From: Hymenoscyphus infarciens
Taxonomy: Eukaryota; Ascomycota; Leotiomycetes; Helotiales; Helotiaceae
DNA: 64,000 nucleotides
Assembly: GCA_001414345.1 (NCBI GenBank)
Contig: LLCB01000056.1
Location: forward strand, 1 to 64,000
Direction of reading: 5' to 3'
Below the pieces are notes generated by a model that ran no database searches, was not told where the DNA came from, and saw nothing but the letters and a program-made list of their open reading frames with translations. The translations under genes were made by a program, and so were the position numbers. Below, piece after piece: positions 12,962 to 23,369 of this stretch (positions are counted from its first letter, which is position 1; every line of letters starts with the position of its first letter).

Positions 12962-13942
12962 TGTCTTTGAAGTACGTTGTTATAAAGAAGATCGAGTCTA
13001 AGCGAGAAGAGATACGACGGCTGATAGAATAAAATGAATATCACTTAGCTTATGAAATTAGCTCTAGCACTTGTTATTACATGTCTAAACTTACTTCTAA
13101 TTAGCTCTCTTACTTATTATATTAAGAAGAGCATACCTAGGATCCGTAGGTAATAATAAGAACTCTTATAAAGATCTAATATAAAATCCTCAACCTAACT
13201 AAACTACTCTTCTTACTACTCTACTATAGCTGACGCTAAAGACATATCGATACCAGTCTTATTCAGTAGGTCAGCCCGATCTAGAGTCGCTAGCATCTAC
13301 TGTCCCAACTACTACTACTCTATCTAGTAGAGGAAGAACACTCTTATATTCTAGTCTTTAAAATTGCCAGTTAAGACTAAGTATACTAAGTAAGATATCG
13401 AATAATGGTATCTTAAACAGTCTGACAAAAGTCGAACCCTTTGGTATTGGAGGCTACCGAGTACAATTATCCCGGGAGTAAGAATATGGTTACTGGCAAC
13501 CTCTACCCCCGCATGATAATAAAACCTCCTATCCTTAACAAATAGAGGAAACTCGTGGTAGTTCACTATACGAACAGAAGGAAGCTTATTAACTCACACC
13601 TCAGCACCGAGCTTTATACCAAAGTCCGGCCGCTCGGATCAAACCCAAAGAAAGAAGGAGGGCACCAGAGGGAAAAAAGTCACAGATCAACAACAGAGAG
13701 ACCCCAAAAGGGCTTTCTTCCATCAACGAATATCACGCCCTCACAATAGCCTAACAGCCAAATCAGACTCGATGTTGAATTTCCACCATCAGGAAAATAT
13801 TTCCGCAAGCTTCTCCAAGATAAAATCGAACAAGCAAGATTATAAACCACCAAGTCTCCCCCAGAGACCTATTTTATGAAGCAAGACCCAATCATGTCTC
13901 CAAGACAAACATCCTCAAACCTTCTCATCTCTGAATTCCGAA
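12962..13942. other. Mixed RIP-mutated and normal DNA without an assignable gene
   Basis: About 13020-13370 is strongly CA/TG-depleted; composition then returns to normal. Short open stretches such as 13555-13749 have no recognisable motifs and no plausible splice context. I see no gene I can support. Confidence 0.5.
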
Positions 13943-14690
13943 ATGGCCAAACGAACAACAGTTATCTTTCCCGCAAAGGTGTTTAATGAAACAGGCACAA
14001 GCTTGCTAACTTTGAGCTGGGAAGTTTCTTTCAAGTCTAAACGGCCCTTTAAACTCGCGAAAGATGTTCTAGACTTCCAAAAGAAAATTCTAACGACGGT
14101 CTTTACTGTTAATAAGCAAATCGGGTTGGAGATGTCATATTTCGCTTGGAATTGTAGCTGGTTGTTATTACCTATAAGCCGAAATCTTCACCACCACTAT
14201 TTCATAATTGCTAACAGAAAAAGGATTATCATAAAAGCCTCCTTCTCTTTGACTTGTCAATCAATTTTGTTCCCCATTTACAGGAACTCTTGAGCCAATT
14301 GCAAGAAGTCGTTGAAGTAGTAGCCCGCTACGCAGTAATGGAAAACCTTTACCTCCAGAACCCAACCTTGACAGTTCGACAAGATTACGAGGATGAAATG
14401 GTGGCTATGTGTGTTATCATACTTCTGTCTTTTGGGAAGCCTTTTACGCCTTTTCAGCGCCTTACTGCGAACAAAAACGAGGATGTTATATTCGACATGA
14501 CGGACAGCGCTTACTCAATTGATTGTGGAAATGAAGGAGAAGGATGAAGTGTGTCGGAAGTTCACTATTACGATTGATGATGTGGATGTAGGTGGTAGTG
14601 AAAGCGAAGGCGGGATTGAAGATATTGATTCAAGTGATGAAGATAGCAATATCGTCGGGGAAGGTAACGAGGTATTTGGCTAGTTAAATG
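13943..14690 (+). pseudogene. Possible fragment of a fungal NACHT/STAND protein N-terminal region
   Basis: Two plus-strand segments look like coding exons: ATG at 13943 onward and, after a plausible acceptor TTTACAG ending near 14282, a stretch starting ELLSQLQEVVEVVARY and containing LYL and a DYEDEMVAMCVIILL helix. By eye this is similar in spacing to residues near the second exon of the intact NACHT gene at 57247-61810 (IETVSRY, LYL, LVRLYSAILL). A third segment (14501-14681), ending at TAG, is acidic and Ser-rich and can only be joined by a frame change. There is no Walker motif and no continuation, so this is at best a truncated, decayed N-terminus. The family assignment is a weak inference. 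Confidence 0.35.
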
Positions 14691-14817
14691 GTGTTCGATT
14701 TAGGTTTGGGATTTTGAGAGCTTCTTGGAAGTTGGGGATTCTTCGCTCGCATTTTGTTTGGCTTCAATTCACGTAGAAAGTAGAAGTCATGTAAAATGGC
14801 AGGGAAATAGTGAGATT

Positions 14818-15335
14818 AGACTTGGGCGGCGATATTACCGGTGACATATCGTGGGGGGGGGGGGGGGGGTCTACGATCTTTATCGTATCGTATTAAGTGA
14901 TCCGATCGATACTGGATTTCTAAGGATAACCGATAATATATCGATTATCGGCGGAAAAATGGTTAATCTAGAGGATGATAGTTCTTCTGGCCGAGAGCTA
15001 ATATAATGCTTAGTATCTAAAAATAAAGATAAAGTTATATGATTTGAATAGTAAATTCAGTTTTATTTATTTAGTTACAACTCTTTGTAACTACACGTCT
15101 TATTACAAGTCCTTTATAAATTATATAATAACTTTTTAATATAATAAAGCTGATTTTTAAAAAGAAAATATAAGTTGTGTGATGCATATTTAGTACTGAA
15201 ACCTAAGGCACTAGTGCCAAAAACCCTATATTTATCGATTATTGTTACTTTTTTGACGATATTCAAACGTATCAGATAAGAATTTACGATATATATCGCG
15301 ATAATCCGATAAATATCGTATCGCCGCCTAAGTCT
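14818..15335. mobile_element. 518-bp terminal-inverted-repeat element
   Basis: The left end AGACTTGGGCGGCGATA is matched at the right end by the inverted complement of AGACTTAGGCGGCGATA, a single transition apart, as RIP would cause. The interior contains palindromic ATATCGATTATCGGCGG-like words and an AT-rich core, and no convincing ORF. No clear target-site duplication is visible, so the superfamily is undetermined. Confidence 0.7.
14853..14869. repeat. Poly-G run of 17
   Basis: Seventeen consecutive G residues just inside the left end of the TIR element. Such runs are unstable and prone to sequencing error, so the exact length is uncertain. Confidence 0.85.
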
Positions 15336-15939
15336 GAACTGCAGTATTGATATGTGCAATGCCACTGGCAGAATGCAGTGTTGGGGGGTATGCGGCTCGA
15401 CATGTTGCAATTGTGTAACCAGCGCTTTCTTTCGCCTACCTTCGAAAGTCTCCCTGCTAAAGCAGTATCCTACAATTTGAGCTGTACTTCAATCTTGGAA
15501 CCCGGGTCTAGATTTAGTCTCCGAAGTAGAAGTCGTGAAAATTTGCGGACCAGTATTGAAGTGATAAAGCCTAGCTTTCCGATGTCGACCAAGAATGCCA
15601 CCGAAAACCGACGAAAAGAATACTCTTCTTTCTAGATCTATTGCAGAGTGGCAGAAGAAAATATGCCAGTTCGTATATTCATTCAATACACACAACGTGG
15701 ATAAAGCCCAAATTGTGAACGGAAAAAGTCAACTTCCCTTTGAAAATCCTACCTTGGCCGCTCACACCATGGAAGCACACTAGGACAAAGTGGAGTATTA
15801 AAATATTTTCTGGGATCCTTTGATAAACATTCAAGAAGTACTAGGTGATCCACAACACGAAGACTCGTCAAAATTTTAGTGATATTTATAGGAAAAAATC
15901 GCAAAAAAGAAAGAGAACACTGAATGTTTTGGGGATTGA
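15336..15939. other. Normal-composition DNA, no supported gene
   Basis: Open stretches exist at 15354-15635 and 15595-15783 on the plus strand, but they have no recognisable domain, start context or splice sites, and they overlap in different frames. Nothing else is seen. Confidence 0.45.
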
Positions 15940-16025
15940 GCCCAACGCGGGGGTCGAACCCGCAGCCTTGTGATAGCTACTTATCGTATAAGAGTCACAC
16001 GCTCTACCGATTGAGCTAGCCGGGC
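15940..16025 (-). tRNA. tRNA-Lys(CUU) with a 14-nt intron
   Basis: On the minus strand a complete cloverleaf can be drawn: acceptor GCCCGGC pairing with GTTGGGC, D-arm GCTC...GAGC, anticodon stem TGTGA/TCACA, and T-arm GCGGG-TTCGACC-CCCGC. The anticodon loop starts CTCTTA, so the anticodon is CTT (lysine). Fourteen extra bases after position 37 are a canonical nuclear tRNA intron. Removing them leaves a standard 72-nt body without CCA, as expected for a eukaryotic tRNA gene. Confidence 0.95.
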
Positions 16026-17640
16026 GGTGTTTGGTCTCTTTTTCAGATATTGCTTTTTGGCTTAATTCATTCCTTATTTCTGTGGATCATTGTGGACCCT
16101 AGTTCAACTCTAGTGTGGAGCTAAATGGTCAGGTGAGTAAAGTTCGTTCTCTGTAGTGATGTTTGTGAATGGTTGTGGGGTGGGTGGATCTGAAAATTTG
16201 ATTTTTTCTTCTTCTCGCTAGGTTAAGCGAGGGGCATCCATGAATTCTTTTTCCCGGACTATACCCAGCTTTGCATTGATTCTTATCAACCTCTAGACTG
16301 TATTTTGTATTTCTTATTTACTGAGATGTAATAAAAAGGCATATCTGAAAACTTAATCTACTAAAAATTGGGTTATAAATTTTGGAGAGATAAGAAATAA
16401 CCTCATGGTTGGTAGGAGACGAACCACTAGAATGGTGGTGGTGGCCTCTACGAGCCCATCGTTTTATGCCTTCAATCCTATCACACAACCTTTCGTAACC
16501 TCAAGAAAAACTCAGCAGGAATATGACCTTCCCGAATCAGGGCAACGTAGAGCCCCCTTTAAGAACCTCTTAAGACCCGAGCCGTTCTCCGAGCAATGGC
16601 CTGAAATATAGCCGGAACAGACCCAACTTGTATGTCGCTTCACCTGAAACTTTAGTAGATCTCAGGCTTGATAATATTTAAGGTGCACTAACACCAAAGG
16701 ACTGAATAACCCATGTATAAGTTTAGCCTCGAAGTCATACTGTTGTATAGTCGCCAAGTTTATTGATTTAATCTATAGCTGAAATTTCCTTAGATTGACT
16801 GAAATGTCGACTCCTAAAGATTACTTGAGAGACGAGTTACGACATCTTATAAAACAACTAGTAGTAAACTCATGACAACGCGTACTCTTACTCTTAATTG
16901 AAATCTCCACTGAATTGACTCTATCAGAGTAATCGGAAAATAATCTTAGGTTTAAGGTGAGAATAATTTTAAAGGAAAATCACACCTACATCTACCGGCA
17001 TAGACACCCTTCCCCACTGCCATAACAACGTTGTTAGATTTCCCGCTTCTAAAAACAAGTAACACCTTTCTAATATTAAGAGCCAACATCAAGCTTCCTC
17101 CGTTCCCGACACGTAATGCCCCTCATTTTACGATCTCATTTCACTTACCTCTCCACCCCGGGTAATTCTCCCCAGAATCACTCATCCACTCAGGATCCAT
17201 GGATTACAAACTACCTACAAGTACACAAAACAGGATTAGAGCACACTTCCTGTTCAACTATACAGAAGCAAGAACAAGTCAAAATAAATCTAAGAAACAT
17301 AGGGTAAGTGAAAATCACCAAACGAGGGGAAAAAAAGGAATACATGCTAAGCCGGAGGATATAATTGGCTAAATCTGCCTTAGACGTAGGTACTCTTCGT
17401 AGGAGGAGTTGTTTGATGTTTACCGCAGTACGTGAATTGGAGGAGTAGGTGGTTGTAACAACTTATACGGCCTCTAAATAAGGAGTTTATAGTGAGTTAT
17501 GCTACTAAGGGAGCTAGGGTCGAAAACTAAGAAGAAGAGTTAGAGGTAATAAATAGTTGTTAGCTTCTAAGAGGAATAAGGACTTATTTACCAAGCTTCT
17601 TTAAGTTATTACTTTTGATAAACTTTATTCCTGTTTACTT
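16026..17640. other. Intergenic DNA, no supported gene
   Basis: Composition is near normal to about 16650 and drifts to AT-rich, partly CA/TG-poor DNA after about 17350. A small open frame at 16405-16611 has no recognisable features. I see no further RNA gene or transposon terminus that I can support. Confidence 0.4.
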
Positions 17641-17645
17641 TCACT

Positions 17646-18110
17646 ATAGCTTACTTCTTATATAACGCGCTTCTCGTCGCCTTACTTATGATAGAGAGTC
17701 TTACTCACCTAGGTTATGATATCTAAGAAGAAATAGTAGAACGTGTTATATATACTATATAACCAGATTACGCTACTAAAACTAAAGTAAGAGATTATAA
17801 AACAATTACTCGTTATATAGCTACGGTTGACAAGTTACGCGAAAAGCGAGGAATCAAGGTTAAGCGAACTTTTATAGAGGTTCTTACTAAAGATCATTAG
17901 TCTATAAAAGTAGTTACTCCTAATAGTCTATATGCTAATGTCTTTGGGTTAAATAACTCTTATATCCTTTAATCAGAGAGAACTAAAGGACTATACAGTG
18001 GGTTTAAGCGTTAAGATTCGGAGAAAGAAGTCGCTAATTTTTAACAGATGTTATAGGAGAGCTTTTCCGAGGCGGTATAACTGATAAACAGCTAGAAGTG
18101 CCGCTGACCT
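17646..18110 (+). pseudogene. RIP-damaged coding sequence of unknown family
   Basis: From about 17688 (ATG) to 17970 one plus-strand frame reads as ordinary protein, for example ESLTHLGYD, DYKTITRYIATVDKL, KVKRTFIEVLTKDH and SIKVVTPNSLYANVFGLNNS. It is interrupted by TAA or TAG at positions where glutamine would fit (CAA or CAG changed by RIP). Stops become denser after 17970. The basic, helical character would suit a DNA-binding or transposon protein, but I do not recognise a family. Confidence 0.45.
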
Positions 18111-18987
18111 ACGATGTATAGATATGTATTCTTAGAAAAGCTTTGATAAATGAAAAAAGACACTTACTCTAGTTATTACCCTTATCTAGGTTATTGATAT
18201 AATAACTTACAAGCCTCTTACAAATTTTACTCTAGAGTCTTGGTTCTATAACTCTACTATGTGTTTCTCTAGACTTTAGTAAAGAGAAAAGTACTAATCC
18301 CTAAGATAAGGAGTCTACGGTGGTGTTATTATAAACAATAATAGCAACACTGCTGATAAGGAATGTAGACAACGCCGTGCTTTAAGGAATTATATTCATA
18401 GATGCTTCTAGAGTTCTCAAATTCGTTGCCGTTTCCCCTAGATACTATAGTAAGTCCCTCTCTCCCCTTCTCTTATTAACCCTAATATCGAGCATTTTAG
18501 CTCTTAACTACATTAGTCCTCGCACACATCGCCTCTACAACTTTAGTAAACGGGACACTTACGGGAGGCAAAATATCCCACTTCGGCCAACTCTTCTTCG
18601 ATTAAACCCTCGTTATAAAAGCCGAAACTACCCCCCCCTCCTCGACTAACAAAAAAAGCCTAACACTTAATAAAAATAATGGAATATTTGCGCAGGAAGC
18701 TGCCATAAGTGTTTCGGACTCAATTATGTGTTGCTTAGTACGAGTGTTACACAAGGGATTTTTGGTTAGATCACTATGGGAATCAATCTAAGACGGACCG
18801 TCTTATAAACTAGTGAAAATGCGCTTCACGCTAGCAAGGGGAAGTACATTTAGTAGACAAAAGAGCTCAATTTCGACAACTAAATTGATTTAAATGGGAG
18901 TAACAGTTATCCGAACTGTGTGCTACCTGAAGACGAGGACAAAATATATGAATGAATCCAACACCACGCACACTTGGCTGTATGCTT
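18111..18987. other. AT-rich decayed DNA grading into the F-box gene 3' flank
   Basis: Mostly mutated, stop-rich sequence with no protein remnant recognised. Composition becomes normal after about 18550. The last few hundred bases are presumably the 3' flank of the minus-strand gene ending at 18988. Confidence 0.4.
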
Positions 18988-20433
18988 TCATGGACGGCTT
19001 GGCCCCCAATATGAAAATGGCTTTTCTTCCCATAAAAGATCACAAAATGCTACTGCCAAAGCTTTGTCTGTCTGATTCCCACCCGCCAATCTGAATACAC
19101 TCAGGTTTGGCGCCAGTTCATGGAGGCGAGCCGCATAATCACTGACCGTCCGTTCCCGGGGCCTGAGGTCATAGGAAGGAGACCCAAGAGCAATAACAAG
19201 CTTCTGTAGTTTGGCACAACCAACATTTGCCAAGCCTCTGAGAAACTCTCGCCAGTCAACAGTACAAGATATTTTCAACTCTTCAATCTTCTTGCAGTGT
19301 TGGACGATGGTTAAAATGGAGCGATGGGTGAGTAGATTCGCATCGTCAAAGATGAGGTTGAATGTCGTGAGTTTCCTCATGTATTTTGACACCTCCTCTA
19401 TAAGATTATCGGAGATCTCGAGGCCCGATGGAGGACACTCTCTACTTCCCAAGGGCGTTTCCCGCATCCAAATAAGTTCCTCCATTGCTGGGCATTTTTG
19501 GGCGACGAGTAAAAGGTCATTCCCGTTTACAGTGCTCTTTAGTCCAAAATTGATCGTCAGATGAGTTAGTTTCGTCAAGCTCGAGACCGCTTGGAGGATG
19601 CGGCTGGTCGGAGGAAGGTTTTGTAAGTCTATGTCAAGAACTTCCATGTTTGGTGTATGGCGAGCTAGAAACCCCAAGCCCTTTTCGGCTATTCCGGTTT
19701 GGAGAAAATACATATTTGGAAATGCAGGTGGGTCGGGGCTGACTTCACTGAGAGAAGCAATCCAGGTGTCAGGGATATTTGGAATCACAAGATCCTCCAG
19801 ACTGTCGAATCTTAACATGATAACACCAAATGCTTCATGCGACCAACACTCGTGAAGAGCCTCCCGCACGTCGAGACTCTTTAGAGGATTGACATTGACA
19901 AAGAAGCGAACAAGCTTATCCTTGGATACGAGACGTTCACTTCTGCCATGTAACCTCAATGATACAAGCTTTGGGCAAGACAAAATCAACCTTTCAAGGA
20001 AAGGCTCAGATAAACCGGCTCCTAAACTGATGTGCTCCAAATTCAGCCGCGCATAACGAATGACAACATCTGCCATCTCTATGTGCTCCACATTTCTTTC
20101 TGTGAGACCAAACTCCCTCAAGTTTGGGAATTGCAAGACCGTTAACTCCCCATACCACCTCGGCTCGTCAAGATCTATAAGCATGAGAGTACGGATGAAA
20201 TTGGCGTAAAATTGGGCTCGTTGGACATCTTGCGATAGGATGCGGGCAAGAAATTTGATCTGGGATTGGGGATCCCTCTGTTCGCTGGTCCCGCATTTTT
20301 CCCATAAGGCTCGAATGGCTTCGAGCGAGAAGGCTTTGTTGATGCATAGACATGTATGGAGAAAACCCCGAGAAGGACTTCCGGTTTCAACAATGGTCGA
20401 GATAACATCCGGAAGCAGGAGGGCTTGATGCAT
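18988..20433 (-). CDS. F-box/LRR-like protein, intact single exon
   Basis: The product is 481 residues with no intron. Residues 1-50 (MHQALLLPDVISTIVE, then LHTCLCINKAFSLEAIRALWEKC) fit the F-box-like helical start of many fungal LRR proteins. From about residue 95 to the end there are irregular leucine-rich repeats such as NLREFGLT, LEHISLGAG, CPKLVSLRLHG, LEDLVIPNI, MEVLDIDLQNL, LTHLTINFG and IEELKIS. By family knowledge such proteins are substrate adaptors of SCF ubiquitin ligases, where the F-box binds Skp1 and the LRR binds the target. The substrate here is unknown. The gene is undamaged although it sits as a roughly 2.5-kb normal-composition island between AT-rich blocks. The start was chosen because the F-box-like helix begins there. 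Confidence 0.85.
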   Translation of the reverse strand: MHQALLLPDVISTIVETGSPSRGFLHTCLCINKAFSLEAIRALWEKCGTSEQRDPQSQIKFLARILSQDVQRAQFYANFIRTLMLIDLDEPRWYGELTVLQFPNLREFGLTERNVEHIEMADVVIRYARLNLEHISLGAGLSEPFLERLILSCPKLVSLRLHGRSERLVSKDKLVRFFVNVNPLKSLDVREALHECWSHEAFGVIMLRFDSLEDLVIPNIPDTWIASLSEVSPDPPAFPNMYFLQTGIAEKGLGFLARHTPNMEVLDIDLQNLPPTSRILQAVSSLTKLTHLTINFGLKSTVNGNDLLLVAQKCPAMEELIWMRETPLGSRECPPSGLEISDNLIEEVSKYMRKLTTFNLIFDDANLLTHRSILTIVQHCKKIEELKISCTVDWREFLRGLANVGCAKLQKLVIALGSPSYDLRPRERTVSDYAARLHELAPNLSVFRLAGGNQTDKALAVAFCDLLWEEKPFSYWGPSRP

Positions 20434-21055
20434 TATGGAGAGAATGGAAGGAGCGGAAAGGTTGTTTTCTTGGTGTTTGCTTCTGGCGCTCCCCCAGTAT
20501 CAATCTGCAGCGCACAGTACGTTGTCAAGTCGACCAAAAACAATGCTAAGACAGGAATTCTTTTGGCATGTCTTCTTCGGTGAGATAAATAGAAAAAATT
20601 TGAGGTAGAGTAGATTCACGACGACTGGAAATTGATGTGGGTGAGTTTCTGCAGGCTCCGTGGTAAGTCACGCGATCGCCTGATATGATGGAAAATCGGA
20701 CGCGATTGATTGGCCGCCATATTCTACCCACCGTTCTTAAATAATATCTATAATATATGGGTGCTATGGGCATTGTGATGGAACATTGGCAAATGCTTGG
20801 CTGTAAAGGGACATTATTTTGATGGGATAGGTGGTGTTTTCAAGGCTTAACCAACCAAACGCGCAGAATTCAGGTCGCGTAAGCTACGCCGTATCAGGTG
20901 ATCTTGTATCACCTACCTGCATAGCGTCCTTCACCTTCATTTCAACGCAAGAGTACCTGCCTCAATATTGATCTCGACCGGTGGATATCATCACTGTTGT
21001 CGTGGTTTTCTAGCACAGCACTAGTGATAGCAAGAGCTAGAGCAGGTAGAGATTC
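20434..21055. other. Upstream flank of the F-box gene
   Basis: Normal-composition DNA that presumably contains the promoter and 5' leader of the minus-strand gene. A near-palindromic GGTGATCTTGTATCACC lies at about 20897. No coding sequence is seen. The RIP-mutated block starts at about 21060. Confidence 0.5.
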
Positions 21056-21179
21056 TAGAAAGCATATAACTAGAACTAGAAGAAAACACTATAAGGCTCC
21101 GACAAACAATATATCTAATACGGCTATATCTCTTTTATATTGAAATCCCCACGTCTATAGCGTAATATATCGAGTAGAT

Positions 21180-21270
21180 TTACTTAAATAGATTAACTTA
21201 AGTAGTAGATTTACTTAAATTACTACTTAAATTAAGATTTACTTAAATAGTAGATTTACTTAAATAATAT
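21180..21270. repeat. Short tandem repeat built on AGTAGATTTACTTAAAT
   Basis: A unit of about 17 bp (AGTAGATTTACTTAAAT and variants) is repeated about four to five times with small changes at the left edge of the large AT-rich block. Confidence 0.7.
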
Positions 21271-22930
21271 AATATAAGAAGATATATTATAATCTTTTAT
21301 AATTACTAGAAGAATATTTCTAATAAAGTAGTAAAGCTTATTACTAATACTATAGCGAGTCCTAGATAGAGATTTAGACCTTCTTAAGCCTTATTCGCGA
21401 GCTAAGACGTAGTCTAAGAAAGCTTATAAGAAAAGATAGAATATATACTAGAGATATAATTCGAGTAACTATATAAACTATAAATTCTATAATAATTACT
21501 AATTCTCTTCTCTCTATCTTATACTTCTAAAAATTAACTACTTACTTAAAAACTATACTAGTATAATAATATAAGTATAAAGCGTAAGTTTAAAAATATC
21601 TTAGTTATCGATTTTATAAGCTATAGATATACGAATAATATATACTAATACTATCTAGATCGCGAATATACGTAATACGAAGAGTATTCTTTTATTATAA
21701 AAGGAGATTAATAAGTTTTAATAAGATAGTATAGTAGTCTAAAATATTAAAGAGAGAAGGAATAAAGTCTAGTTAAGATTAGTAAGAGAATAGTAGTATT
21801 ACTAGTAGTATTATTATAGTAAAATACTATTATATTTTAATTAAATATATTATTAGAATATTTTAATAGTATATATTTATTTTTAAACCTAATATTATTA
21901 CTATACTATACTACTTATATAATCTTATAATAGTACTAATTATATACTATTTAATCTCTAATATACTAAAATCTAAAAATAAAGCTATTTCTACTTTCTA
22001 TATATACTCTCTTATTACTTTATAACTATTTGAAGATAAAACTATAAATTAGAAAACTAATTAGTTAGTATTATTTAGTATATATTAAATAGCTTAAACC
22101 GAGTATAATAGACGATTTTATAATAAAGTAGTAATATAAGTTTTAATATATAAATTAATAGATATTTAGTATATATATTATATATATAGTATACTAAGGC
22201 TTAGGTCTTAGTATATCTTATTAAATCTATTATCTGAAAATTATAATATATAATTAATTAAAATACTCTAAATTTAATAGAAAGTTTATTAATAATTAAT
22301 TAGTATTTAATTAATTTTTTAATATTAAATAAGAGATTCAAGTATTACTCTAATAATATCTTACGTAGTAGACTAATTTAGTAAAACACCGACTATACTA
22401 CTAGAGTTTCGCTCTAATATATAATATACTTTAACCTCGACTCTAACTCTTTCACTTCTATAACTTTTTTTTAAAATAATAGACGAGAATAAGCTATAGT
22501 AGAGAGTTATAGAGAATAGCGTAAAGATTTATAAGAGGTTCGCTTACTTACTAAGACTTAAGAGAATAATATACGGTTTTAACTAGCCTCTCTCTTCTCT
22601 AGACCTTAACTCTATAGAGAAAGTATAGTAGTAGATAAAGTAATAGATTATAAAGTTAGAAAAGGCTCTTATAACTCGAGAAGACTTAATAGAAGTCTTA
22701 TAAGAGCTATAGAGCGAGGTGAACTCTAAGAACTAGCGATATCTTATTTATTAGATAGTTATAAAGTTAGATAATATTATTAGATATAAGAGAATAGCTA
22801 CTATATATTCAATAGTAGTAAAATTATATATAAAGTGTTCTTCTAATATTTTATAATATTTAGACTTATAGTATTACTATATAGTAGAGTAAAAGAGATA
22901 AAATAGTAAGATATTATTAGAGTAATACTT
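21271..22930 (+). pseudogene. RIP-degraded Tc1/mariner-type transposase relic
   Basis: At about 22585-22640 the plus strand reads LSSLDLNSIEKV followed by three TAG codons and IK. This is the mariner/Tc1 signature SPDLNPIE-VW with proline codons changed C to T and consecutive TGG codons turned into TAG, exactly what RIP does. About 100 bp upstream, a stretch around 22480 can be read as the DEN region expected before the last catalytic acidic residue. The rest of the gene is too mutated to follow and terminal repeats could not be defined, so the borders given are only the surrounding AT-rich stretch. Confidence 0.65.
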
Positions 22931-23369
22931 AAATCTCTTATTTATTTTTAAAAAGTATAGTTATTAAATTAGTAGTAAGTAATAAATACTATATTTAAAC
23001 TATATTTAAAGACTATAATACTAAGATTCTCTTTACTACCTAGCTACCTTCTTTAATTATTTATAAATTAAAAATATAGAAATATAATAACAAATATATA
23101 TTACTAAGAAAAACAACGAAAAGAAGTTTAGTTTATTAATCTACTAAAACTTAAACTAAAGCTAAACTTACTATTTATATCTTTATATATACTTCTATTT
23201 AAGAGGTTTTATAATAATTCTAGAAAGTTAAAAGTATTCTTCTTATATTAATATTAATTAATAAGATTAAAGAAATATATCTTATACTAGAATTTAAAGT
23301 ATAATAATACGAAATATATACTACTATCGAAGAGGTATATAAGAGTGTGTTTAGTAGAATAATATATAT

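Noticed and set aside
16405..16611. 68-codon plus-strand frame near the tRNA
   Set aside because: No motif, no homology recognised and no supporting transcription signal.
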